DNA of 64,000 nucleotides, taken from the NCBI RefSeq assembly GCF_000715505.1, contig NZ_JHEH01000017.1, positions 1-64,000 on the forward strand, given 5' to 3'. This DNA comes from Thioclava dalianensis. GTDB lineage: Bacteria; Pseudomonadota; Alphaproteobacteria; Rhodobacterales; Rhodobacteraceae. Position numbers and translations under genes: made by a program. This document shows positions 18,081 through 26,041 of this stretch, piece by piece; positions within the stretch are counted from its first letter, which is position 1, and each line of letters starts with the position of its first letter. The notes under the pieces were generated by a model. That model did no database searches. It saw only the letters and a program-made list of their open reading frames with translations, and was not told the origin of the DNA.

Positions 18081-19681
18081 TGCAGGCAGATCAAAACACC
18101 ACGAAAGCGGGGCGGCAGGCAACTGCCGCCCCTGCCGCTAAAAGCGTAGCGACGCCCACGGGCGCGCCTGCAATCGAGCTCAAGGGCATCTCGAAAGCCT
18201 TCGGCACGGTGCAGGCCAATAAAGACATTTCGATCCGGGTCATGCCCGGTACGATCCATGGCATCATCGGTGAGAACGGTGCTGGAAAATCCACCCTGAT
18301 GTCGATCCTCTACGGGTTCTACAAGGCGGATGCAGGCGAGATCTGGATCAAGGGCAAGCACACCCAGATCCCCGACAGTCAGGCCGCGATCTCTGCCGGG
18401 ATCGGGATGGTGTTCCAGCATTTCAAACTGGTGCAGAATTTCACTGTGCTCGAGAATATCATTCTGGGCGCGGAAGATGGGGCATTGCTGCGCCCGTCGC
18501 TGAACAAGGCGCGGCGGGAACTCAAGCGGCTGGCCGAGGAATATGAGCTCAACGTCGATCCCGACGAGAAAATCGAAGAGCTGTCGGTCGGACATCAGCA
18601 GCGCGTGGAGATCCTCAAGGCGCTCTACCGTCAGGCCGATATCCTGATCCTTGACGAGCCCACGGGCGTTTTGACCCCCGACGAGGCCGATCACCTGTTC
18701 CGCATCCTTAATCACCTCAAGGATGAGGGGAAGACGATCATCCTGATCACCCACAAGCTGCGCGAGATCATGGAGACGACCGACACGGTGAGTGTGATGC
18801 GGCGTGGCGAGATGACCGCGACCGTGAGCACCTCCGAGACCAGCCCCGAGCATCTGGCCGAGCTGATGGTGGGGCGCAAGGTCCTTCTCAATGTCGCCAA
18901 GACCAAGGCCAATCCGGGCAGGACGGTGCTGGAGATCGAGAACCTGAAAGTCCGCGACGAAGACGGCGTCGAGCGGCTGCGGGGCATCAATCTGCAAATT
19001 CGCGCAGGCGAGATCCTTGGGATCGCCGGGGTTTCGGGCAATGGTCAGTCAGAGCTTCTCGAAGTGCTGGGCGGCTTTGCCAACGGGACCGGCACGATCC
19101 GGCTCAATGGCGAAGAGCTTGACCTTACGGGCAAACATTCCGACGGCCAGTCGCGCCGGGCCAAGGGGATCGCCCATGTGCCCGAAGATCGCCACCACCT
19201 TGGCCTGATCCTCGATTTCGCGGCTTGGGAAAACATGGTCTTCGGCTATCATTCCGATCCGGCCTACCAGAAGAACAGGCTGGTGATGGATAACGCGGGC
19301 ATCACCGCGCATACGCAAGAGGCGATGAACCGCTTCGATGTGCGCCCGCCGATCCCGACCCTGCCTGCGAAAAGCTTCTCGGGCGGCAATCAGCAAAAGA
19401 TCGTTCTTGCGCGCGAAATCGAGCGCAATCCCGATCTGCTGCTGGTGGGCCAGCCCACGCGCGGCGTCGATATCGGCGCGATCGAGTTCATCCATAAGCG
19501 CATCGTGGAGCTGCGCGACCAAGGCGCCGCGATCTTGCTGGTCTCGGTCGAGCTGGACGAGATCCGCGCGCTTTCGGATCGGATCGCGGTGATGTTCGAC
19601 GGTCAGATCATGGGCGAGCGCGCCCCCGAAGACACCGATGAGAAAGAGCTGGGACTGATGATGGCAGGGGTGGTGAAGTAA
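18080..19681 (+). CDS. Nucleoside ABC importer, duplicated ATPase subunit
   Basis: A 533-residue protein with two ATP-binding cassettes. The first has GENGAGKSTLM, the signature LSVGHQQRVEIL and Walker B ILILDEPTGVLTPDE. The second has a weak P-loop (GVSGNGQSEL) and a signature FSGGNQQKIVLAREI, with LLVGQPTRGVDIGA. Such an inactive-looking second site is usual for carbohydrate/nucleoside class importers. The start shares its A with the stop of the binding protein gene (TAATG), and the same junction recurs at its own end. Confidence 0.93.
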   Translation: MQADQNTTKAGRQATAAPAAKSVATPTGAPAIELKGISKAFGTVQANKDISIRVMPGTIHGIIGENGAGKSTLMSILYGFYKADAGEIWIKGKHTQIPDSQAAISAGIGMVFQHFKLVQNFTVLENIILGAEDGALLRPSLNKARRELKRLAEEYELNVDPDEKIEELSVGHQQRVEILKALYRQADILILDEPTGVLTPDEADHLFRILNHLKDEGKTIILITHKLREIMETTDTVSVMRRGEMTATVSTSETSPEHLAELMVGRKVLLNVAKTKANPGRTVLEIENLKVRDEDGVERLRGINLQIRAGEILGIAGVSGNGQSELLEVLGGFANGTGTIRLNGEELDLTGKHSDGQSRRAKGIAHVPEDRHHLGLILDFAAWENMVFGYHSDPAYQKNRLVMDNAGITAHTQEAMNRFDVRPPIPTLPAKSFSGGNQQKIVLAREIERNPDLLLVGQPTRGVDIGAIEFIHKRIVELRDQGAAILLVSVELDEIRALSDRIAVMFDGQIMGERAPEDTDEKELGLMMAGVVK

Positions 19682-20778
19682 TGGAAAAGACCCCGAAGTG
19701 GATCGACGTTGCGTTGATCCCCCTGCTCAACCTGCTGATTGCTTTTGTCATTTCCGGCATCGTGGTCTTGCTGATCGGCGAGAACCCGATTGAGGCGATC
19801 CGCGTGATGGTCGATGGCTCTCTGGGCTCGCCCTATGGCTGGGGCTACACGCTCTATTACGCGACCAACTTCATCTTCACCGGGCTTGCGGTGGCCGTGG
19901 CCTATCACGCCAGCCAGTTCAATATCGGCGGCGAGGGTCAGGCCACGCTGGGCGGGCTTGGTGTGGCGCTGGTGCTGCTGATGGTGCCGTGGCCGAATTG
20001 GTATCTCGCGCTGATCGGCGCGATGATCGGCGGCGCGGTGTTCGGGGCGGCCTGGGCCGCGATCCCGGCCTATCTGCAAGCCAAGCGCGGCAGCCATATC
20101 GTGATCACCACGATCATGTTCAATTTCATCGCGGCATCGCTGCTCAATTACATGCTGGTCAATGTGCTGCGTCCGCGCGGCTCGATGGACCCGGCGACGG
20201 CGCGTTTTCCCGCAGCCACCCATCTGCCGACCTTCCACGACATGCCGCTGATCGGTCAGTTCTTCGGCAAATCCGTGCCCGCGAACGTCTCCTTCTTCAT
20301 CGCGATCGTCGCGTGTTTTCTGGTCTGGGGGCTGATCTGGCGCACCCGGCTGGGCTTTGCGATCCGCGCCTTTGGCCGCTCCGAGCCCGCCGCGCGCTAT
20401 GCAGGCATCTCGCCGGTCAAGATCGTAATGGCGGCGATGCTGATCTCGGGCGCGCTGGCCGGTCTGATGGCGACCAACAACGTCATGGGCGAGGCGCATC
20501 GCCTTGTGCTCAACTCCGTCGAGGGCGCGGGCTTCATCGGCATCGCGGTGGCACTTATGGGCCGCAACCACCCGTTTGGCGTATTCCTCGCCGCGCTTTT
20601 GTTCGGCTTTCTCTATCAGGGCGGCGGTGAACTGGCGCTGGAGACATCGATCCCGCGTGAGTTGATTACCGTGATTCAGGCACTGGTGATCTTGTTCACG
20701 GGCGCGTTCGACAACATGCTGCGCGGCCCGATCGAGCAATTTTTCGTCGCCCGCGCCAACGCCCGGAAGGAGGCCTGA
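19681..20778 (+). CDS. Nucleoside ABC importer permease 1
   Basis: A 365-residue inner-membrane protein with about nine hydrophobic helices. FNIGGEGQATLGG near residue 80 and the RAFGRSEPAARYAGI coupling helix, before KIVMAAMLISGALAGL, are features of the BPD_transp_2 family. A large periplasmic loop (about 155-195) separates the halves. It forms the pore with the next gene's product. The start is at a TAATG junction with the ATPase gene; a three-base gap separates it from permease 2. Confidence 0.92.
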   Translation: MEKTPKWIDVALIPLLNLLIAFVISGIVVLLIGENPIEAIRVMVDGSLGSPYGWGYTLYYATNFIFTGLAVAVAYHASQFNIGGEGQATLGGLGVALVLLMVPWPNWYLALIGAMIGGAVFGAAWAAIPAYLQAKRGSHIVITTIMFNFIAASLLNYMLVNVLRPRGSMDPATARFPAATHLPTFHDMPLIGQFFGKSVPANVSFFIAIVACFLVWGLIWRTRLGFAIRAFGRSEPAARYAGISPVKIVMAAMLISGALAGLMATNNVMGEAHRLVLNSVEGAGFIGIAVALMGRNHPFGVFLAALLFGFLYQGGGELALETSIPRELITVIQALVILFTGAFDNMLRGPIEQFFVARANARKEA

Positions 20779-20781
20779 TCC

Positions 20782-21747
20782 ATGGATTTCGCAACCATAG
20801 TCGAGCTTCTCGATAGCGCGGTGCGCCTTGGCACGCCGCTACTTCTGGCCTGCCTTGCGGGTCTGTTTTCCGAACGCGCTGGCATTTTCGACATCGGGCT
20901 TGAAGGCAAGATGCTGATGGCGGCCTTTTTCTCGGGCGCCGTGGCCGCGGTCACCGGCTCAGCTTGGCTCGGGCTGATGGCGGGCGTCGGCGGGGCGCTG
21001 AGCCTCTCACTCGTCCACGGGATGGCCTCGATCACCTTCCGGGGCAATCAGTTGATCTCCGGGGTTGCGGTGAATTTCCTCGCCTCGGGCTTCACGGTGC
21101 TGATCGCGCAGAGCTGGTTCCATCAAGGCGGGCGCACGCCGCAGCTCTCTGGCTCGGGCCGGTTCGAGCCGATCACCCTTCCGGGGGCCGAGGCCGTCAA
21201 GGACGTGCCGGTGATCGGGCAGCTCTATGACAACCTGCTCTCAGGCCATTCGATCCTTGTCTATGTCGCCTTCGCGATGGTGCCGCTGACATGGTGGGTG
21301 CTGTTTCGCACCCGCTTCGGGCTGCGGCTGCGCGCGGTGGGCGAAAACCCGGAATCGGTGGACACCGCCGGTATCTCAGTGGTCCGGCTGCGCTACACGG
21401 CGGTTGCGATCACCGGCGTTCTCTCGGGGCTGGCAGGCACCTATCTGGCGACCGGGCTTGCGGCGGGCTTTGTGAAAGAGATGACCGCCGGGCGCGGCTA
21501 TATCGCTCTTGCCGCGCTGATCTTTGCCAAGTGGCGCCCCGTTCCCGCGTTGGGGGCCACGATGCTCTTTGGCCTGCTGGAGGCGATCTCGAACCGCTAT
21601 CCCAATATCGACCTTGGCGTTGTGAACCTGCCGATCCAGTTCATGCAGGCCGTGCCCTATATCCTGACCGTGATCATTCTTGCCGGATTCATCGGCAAGG
21701 CGATCCCGCCGCGTGCCGGAGGACAACCTTATGTCAAAGAGCGCTGA
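20782..21747 (+). CDS. Nucleoside ABC importer permease 2
   Basis: A 321-residue permease, the second half of the nucleoside pore. FSERAGIFDIGLEGKMLMAAF near residue 30 is diagnostic for this subfamily, as is RLRAVGENPESVDTAGISV (the cytoplasmic coupling loop). About nine helices can be drawn. Its last 17 bases overlap the purine nucleoside phosphorylase gene, which has its own GGAGGA site within the permease end. Confidence 0.92.
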   Translation: MDFATIVELLDSAVRLGTPLLLACLAGLFSERAGIFDIGLEGKMLMAAFFSGAVAAVTGSAWLGLMAGVGGALSLSLVHGMASITFRGNQLISGVAVNFLASGFTVLIAQSWFHQGGRTPQLSGSGRFEPITLPGAEAVKDVPVIGQLYDNLLSGHSILVYVAFAMVPLTWWVLFRTRFGLRLRAVGENPESVDTAGISVVRLRYTAVAITGVLSGLAGTYLATGLAAGFVKEMTAGRGYIALAALIFAKWRPVPALGATMLFGLLEAISNRYPNIDLGVVNLPIQFMQAVPYILTVIILAGFIGKAIPPRAGGQPYVKER

Positions 21748-22531
21748 GCTTGCCGATCTGATCCGCGCGAAGGCAGGCGTGGAGCCGCCCGCGCTCGGGC
21801 TGATCCTCGGGTCGGGCCTTGGCCATCTGGCCGAAGAGGTCGAGGGCGTGGCAGTCCCCTACTCGGATCTGCCGGGCTTTCCGCATGCGGGCGTCTCGGG
21901 ACACAACCCCAAGCTGGTGATCGGCACGCTGGAAGGGGTCCGGGTCGCAGTGTTCGGCGGGCGGGTGCATTACTACGAGCATGGCAATCCTGCCGAGATG
22001 CGGCTGCCGCTCGAGATCCTGCGCGAGCTGGGCTGCGAGCAGCTTTTGCTGACCAATGCCGCCGGAAGCCTGCGCGAGGATATCGCGCCGGGCGGGCTGA
22101 TGATGCTGAGCGATCACATCAACTTCTCGGGCAACAATCCCCTGATCGGCGAACCCTCGGATGCGCGGTTCGTGCCGCTGACCGAGGCGCATGATCCGCA
22201 GATCCGCGCAGGTCTTGCCGCAGCCGCCAAGGCGGAGGGGATCGACCTGCCCGAAGGCGTCTATTGCTGGTTCTCCGGCCCCTGTTTTGAGACCCCCGCC
22301 GAGATCCGTGCGGCGCGGATCTTCGGGGCGGATGCGCTCGGTATGTCCACCGTTCCCGAAGTGATCCTCGCACGGTTCCTCGGGCTGCGGGTCGCGGCGG
22401 TGTCGGTGATCACCAATATGGGCGCGGGCATGGCGGACGAGCAGATCAGCCACGAGCAGACCAAGGCGATCGCCCCCATGGGCGCGGCCAAGCTCGAACG
22501 GGTTTTGCGACGATATCTGCAACAGTTGTGA
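21731..22531 (+). CDS. Purine nucleoside phosphorylase
   Basis: A 266-residue PNP of the trimeric (class II) type, which splits inosine or guanosine with phosphate. Evidence: LILGSGLGHLAEE at the phosphate loop, GRVHYYEHGNPAEM, LLTNAAGSLRED, SGPCFETPAEIRA, MSTVPEVILA and SVITNMGAGM, where the Asn binds the base. It is last in the importer operon, so imported nucleosides can be cut at once to base and ribose-1-phosphate. I use ATG 21731 (MSKSAELADLIR), six bases after GGAGGA. The 77 bases after it show no clear terminator. Confidence 0.93.
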   Translation: MSKSAELADLIRAKAGVEPPALGLILGSGLGHLAEEVEGVAVPYSDLPGFPHAGVSGHNPKLVIGTLEGVRVAVFGGRVHYYEHGNPAEMRLPLEILRELGCEQLLLTNAAGSLREDIAPGGLMMLSDHINFSGNNPLIGEPSDARFVPLTEAHDPQIRAGLAAAAKAEGIDLPEGVYCWFSGPCFETPAEIRAARIFGADALGMSTVPEVILARFLGLRVAAVSVITNMGAGMADEQISHEQTKAIAPMGAAKLERVLRRYLQQL

Positions 22532-22608
22532 TCGCGTCCGACGCCGGGGTTTGACAGACCGACCGAGCAAGGGCAAACAGGAAAGACCCGCTCTAGCAGG
22601 TGTGCCGC

Positions 22609-23526
22609 ATGCAGATCTACCTGCCCATCGCCGAAGTCTCGGTCAATATGTTCACCCTGCTGGGCCTCGGCGGCATTGTCGGCCTGCTCTCGGGTCTGTT
22701 CGGGGTGGGCGGCGGCTTTCTGATCACCCCGCTTTTGTTTTTCATCGGCATCCCACCTGCGGTGGCCGTGGCCACCGGTGCCAATCAGGTCGTGGCCTCG
22801 TCCGTGTCGGGCGTGCTCGCACAGCTCAAGCGCAAGGCGGTGGACATCCCGATGGGTCTGGTGCTGCTGGTGGGCGGCTTGCTGGGATCGGCCAGCGGGA
22901 TCTATGTGTTCAACCTGCTCACCCGGCTGGGCCAGATCGATCTTGCGGTCCAGCTTTGCTATGTCGTGTTTCTGGGCGGCATCGGCGTGCTGATGTTTCT
23001 CGAATCCCTGCGCACGATGCGGCGGCAACGCACGGGCGGCGTGCGCAAAAAGCGCAATCCGCATAGCTGGGCGCATAAACTGCCCTTCAAGTTCAAGTTT
23101 CGTGCCTCGGGCCTCTATATCTCGGTGATCCCGCCGCTTCTGGTCGGGGTTCTGGTAGGCGTGCTCGCGGCGATCATGGGGGTGGGCGGCGGCTTCATCA
23201 TGGTGCCTGCGATGATCTACCTGCTGCACATGCCCACCAAGGTCGTGATCGGCACCTCGCTGTTTCAGATCCTGTTCGTGTCGGCCTTCACGACGCTGAT
23301 GCATGCCATCACCAACCAGACCGTCGACGTGATGCTGGCGCTGCTGCTGATCGCAGGCGGGGTCGTGGGCGCGCAGATCGGCTCGCGCATGGGGGCCAAG
23401 CTGAAGGCCGAGCAGCTCCGCATCCTGCTGGCGCTGCTGGTGATCGTCGTCGCGCTGAAACTTGGGGCGGATCTGGTGATCACGCCGCATGATATTTACT
23501 CCATCGCAAGCGGGGGGCACGCATGA
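22609..23526 (+). CDS. TauE/SafE family membrane protein
   Basis: A 305-residue protein with seven or eight hydrophobic segments and the two repeated family signatures: LLSGLFGVGGGFLITPLLF (near residue 30) and LAAIMGVGGGFIMVPAMIY (near 200). A basic loop RRQRTGGVRKKRN sits between the halves and must be cytoplasmic. The family includes exporters of sulfite, sulfoacetate and similar anions; the substrate here is not shown. It is coupled to a TIGR02186 gene by a four-base ATGA overlap, and this pairing is widespread in alphaproteobacteria. Confidence 0.88.
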   Translation: MQIYLPIAEVSVNMFTLLGLGGIVGLLSGLFGVGGGFLITPLLFFIGIPPAVAVATGANQVVASSVSGVLAQLKRKAVDIPMGLVLLVGGLLGSASGIYVFNLLTRLGQIDLAVQLCYVVFLGGIGVLMFLESLRTMRRQRTGGVRKKRNPHSWAHKLPFKFKFRASGLYISVIPPLLVGVLVGVLAAIMGVGGGFIMVPAMIYLLHMPTKVVIGTSLFQILFVSAFTTLMHAITNQTVDVMLALLLIAGGVVGAQIGSRMGAKLKAEQLRILLALLVIVVALKLGADLVITPHDIYSIASGGHA

Positions 23527-24326
23527 TCCGCGCCCTGATCGCCCTAAGCGCCGTGCTGCTGACGGCCATGCCGCTTTGCGCGCAGGTCGCGGCCGGGACC
23601 GAGACGGCCCCGGCCAAACCGCCCGAGCAGATCGTGGCGGGGCTGAGCCGGGACAATATCGGGATCACCACCTCGTTTGACGGGTCGCAGATCCTGATCT
23701 ACGGCGCGATCAAGCGGCAAGCGCCCGAACCCGAAGATCAGAAACTCGCGGTGATTGTGACGCTCGAAGGCCCGCTCGGCCCGGTCCTGATCCGGCGCAA
23801 ATCGCGTGAGTTCGGGATCTGGGTCAACACCGCTTCGGTGGGCGTGGCCTCGGCGCCGAGCTATTACGCCGTGGCGACCTCTGGGCCGCTCGACCAGATC
23901 CTCGACCGCCGAGTCGATGTGCAGCAGCGGATTTCGGTCCCGATGGCGATGCGGGCCTTCTCGGGCCCGCTTCTGGTGCAAAACACCCAACCGTTCACGC
24001 AAGCCATGATCCGTATCCGCGAACGTCAGGGGCTTTATCAGCTTGAAACGGGCGGTGTGCGGCTCGTGGAAAACACACTGTTTCGCGCCGATTTTTCGTT
24101 GCCCGCCAACCTGACCGAGGGCGAATACAAGACCCGAATCTTCCTTTTGCGCGACGGCAAGCTGGTCGATCAGTATCAATCCGCGATCAGCGTGAACAAG
24201 GTCGGGCTGGAGCGCTGGCTCTATATGCTCTCGCATCAACACGCGGCGCTTTACGGGCTGCTGTCGCTTGCGGTGGCCGTGATCGCGGGCTGGGCGGCGG
24301 CGGCCATCTTCCGCTTTATCCGCTAG
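23523..24326 (+). CDS. TIGR02186 family membrane-anchored protein
   Basis: A 267-residue protein with a signal peptide (MIRALIALSAVLLTAMPLCA), a long periplasmic beta-rich domain and one C-terminal helix (LLSLAVAVIAGWAAAAIFRF) that would leave it hanging on the outer face of the inner membrane. LSRDNIGITTSFDGSQILIYGA and RRKSREFGIWVN belong to the TIGR02186 family. Its function is unknown; its constant linkage with a TauE-like exporter suggests a periplasmic accessory part for that transport. It converges on the helicase gene with an eight-base gap. Confidence 0.85.
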   Translation: MIRALIALSAVLLTAMPLCAQVAAGTETAPAKPPEQIVAGLSRDNIGITTSFDGSQILIYGAIKRQAPEPEDQKLAVIVTLEGPLGPVLIRRKSREFGIWVNTASVGVASAPSYYAVATSGPLDQILDRRVDVQQRISVPMAMRAFSGPLLVQNTQPFTQAMIRIRERQGLYQLETGGVRLVENTLFRADFSLPANLTEGEYKTRIFLLRDGKLVDQYQSAISVNKVGLERWLYMLSHQHAALYGLLSLAVAVIAGWAAAAIFRFIR

Positions 24327-24334
24327 CGCGGGCT

Positions 24335-25879
24335 TCAGCCTTCGCGAACCTCTGCTTCGAGCTTGAGCGCGCCACCGCCTTTGGGCAGATCGTCGATCGA
24401 GAGCGGTGCTGCGGGTTTGCCCAAGCGCGCCCGGATCACCCAATGCAGCCTGTGCTGCGCACGGGTGATCGCGACATAGGCCAGACGTTTCCAGAGCGGG
24501 ATGCCCGCCTCCGTCCGCCCCGCGCGGTAGGCGGCGTAGATGTCGGGTGCAAAGACCTGCACATCGGGCCATTGGCTGCCCTGCGCCTTGTGGATCGTGA
24601 CCGCCGCGCCATGCAGGAAGGTGGCCCCCATCCGGGCGGCGAAGGGGATGAAAGGTTCTTCCAGTTCGGGCATCTCGATCTTGACGATGGAGGCCGCCGA
24701 AAGCCGCGGATCCTCGGCCCCCATCACGTGAAGCCGCGAGAAGCCCGGTTTTTTGCCCGGCCCCAGATAGACCACCTGCGCGCCCTTGATCAGGCCCCGC
24801 GCCTCCAGATCGATCCGCTTCTTGCGATGTTTGGCGGGCAGCTCGATCCCGTCGCAAATCAGCGGCTCGCCCGGCAGCATCATATCGGACGGCGCGCTAT
24901 GGGCGGTGCGAAACGCATGGATCAGCCGGATCCGCGTCGCATTGCGCCAGACCAGAACCGGCGAGCGGGCCATCAGGTCGCATTCCACCCGCTCGGCCCA
25001 AACCACGCGGTCATCGCGGGCTGCGGCCTCTTGCACGGCGCGCTCGAAAGCCTCGAAGCCCACGCTCTCATCGCCCAGCATATGCGCGAGATCGAGGATC
25101 GGGTTGTCCTCGGCCTGACGGTGAATGCGGTGCAACACATGCTTGCTTTTGTCGGGCAGGCGCTCGAACACCATCTCGCCCGATTGGTTCACCGGAGCGA
25201 GCTGCGCGGGATCGCCAAACAACACCAGCGTCGGGAAGATTTCCTTGAGGTCATCGAATTGCCGCTCGTCGAGCATCGAGGCCTCATCGACGAACCCGAT
25301 ATCGAGCGGATCTTCGCGCCGTTTCCAGCCCCGAATGAAATCCGAGCCGCGCAGCCCCGCCGAGGCCAGCGCCCCGGGGATCGACTTTTGAAGATCGTAG
25401 AACGCCTTGGCCCGGTCGAGCGCCTCTTCGGTGAGCCCCGTGATCTGCAATTGCGTGATATCGGGGCGGCTGCCCTGCCCCGTCAGCCATTCCGCGATCT
25501 GCTCATATTCCGGGTCATAGACCGGAGTGTAGAGGATGCGGTGGATCGTGGTCGCAGGCACGCCGCGATTGCGCAGCACCGAGGCCGCTTTGTTGGTCGG
25601 CGCGAGGATCGCCAGAGTGCGCCGCTCGCGCTTGCGCTTGCCTTCGAAATCGCCGGACACCAGATCGAGCCCCGCCGCCTCGAGCGCCTTGTAAAGCTCG
25701 GCCAGCAGCAAGGTCTTGCCCGACCCCGCCTTGCCGATCACCGACAGCACCCGGCTGCCACCGCCTTCGGGCTGCAAATGGCCCTCGAGAATGTCGACGC
25801 CGGCCTCTTCAAGCGCTGCGGCTACGGCATCCCAGGCTTCGGCCTGATCGTCGGAAAACTGGATCGCTGAATGTGTCAT
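24335..25879 (-). CDS. RecD/Dda-like superfamily 1 DNA helicase
   Basis: A 514-residue ATPase. The P-loop GKAGSGKT lies at 49-56, APTNKAASVLRNRG is motif Ia, VDEASMLD is Walker B of the RecD-like (SF1B) type, LFGDPAQLAPVNQ is motif III, and TIHKAQGSQWPDV and VAITRAQHRLHWV at the end are motifs V and VI. There is no RecBC-like or nuclease domain, so it is not an exonuclease V subunit. Such single helicases are common in Rhodobacterales; the cellular job is unclear. ATG 25879 (MTHSAIQFSDDQ) is chosen on homology grounds; the ribosome-binding site is weak. Confidence 0.85.
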   Translation of the reverse strand: MTHSAIQFSDDQAEAWDAVAAALEEAGVDILEGHLQPEGGGSRVLSVIGKAGSGKTLLLAELYKALEAAGLDLVSGDFEGKRKRERRTLAILAPTNKAASVLRNRGVPATTIHRILYTPVYDPEYEQIAEWLTGQGSRPDITQLQITGLTEEALDRAKAFYDLQKSIPGALASAGLRGSDFIRGWKRREDPLDIGFVDEASMLDERQFDDLKEIFPTLVLFGDPAQLAPVNQSGEMVFERLPDKSKHVLHRIHRQAEDNPILDLAHMLGDESVGFEAFERAVQEAAARDDRVVWAERVECDLMARSPVLVWRNATRIRLIHAFRTAHSAPSDMMLPGEPLICDGIELPAKHRKKRIDLEARGLIKGAQVVYLGPGKKPGFSRLHVMGAEDPRLSAASIVKIEMPELEEPFIPFAARMGATFLHGAAVTIHKAQGSQWPDVQVFAPDIYAAYRAGRTEAGIPLWKRLAYVAITRAQHRLHWVIRARLGKPAAPLSIDDLPKGGGALKLEAEVREG

Positions 25880-25928
25880 GGCGCGACCATAACGGTGCCC
25901 CTTGGCGGGCGGAAGTGCCAAAGCCCAT

Positions 25929-25987
25929 GCCGCGAAGAGATCCGACGCGGCGGAGCCTCCGGCGGGGATATTTTCATCAAGAGGAAG
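25929..25987 (-). repeat. Structured 3'-end intergenic element, copy 2 (divergent)
   Basis: GCCGCG (25929-25934) pairs with CGCGGC (25946-25951). The tail GGCGGGGATATTTTC, followed by ATCAAGAGGAAG, ends at 25987. The tail agrees with copies 1 and 4 except at a few bases, while the hairpin part differs. It lies downstream of the minus-strand ecm gene, after that gene's own hairpin. Confidence 0.6.
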
Positions 25988-26003
25988 ACGGCAGGACGAG
26001 CGG

Positions 26004-26038
26004 GCGCGCCGTCCGACAGGGCTTGCCGGACGGCGCGC
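26004..26038 (-). terminator. Strong hairpin just after ecm
   Basis: GCGCGCCGTCCG (26004-26015) and CGGACGGCGCGC (26027-26038) are perfect 12-bp arms around an 11-base loop. The hairpin starts 3 bases after the ecm stop on the minus strand. The sequence after it is not a pure U-run, so it may stop RNA polymerase inefficiently or protect the 3' end of the mRNA. Confidence 0.65.
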
Positions 26039-26041
26039 GGA

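Noticed and set aside
18080-19681. The second ATPase cassette as a frameshift or decay product, because its P-loop is poor
   Set aside because: A degenerate second site is normal in two-cassette ATPases of this transporter class, and its signature and Walker B remain.
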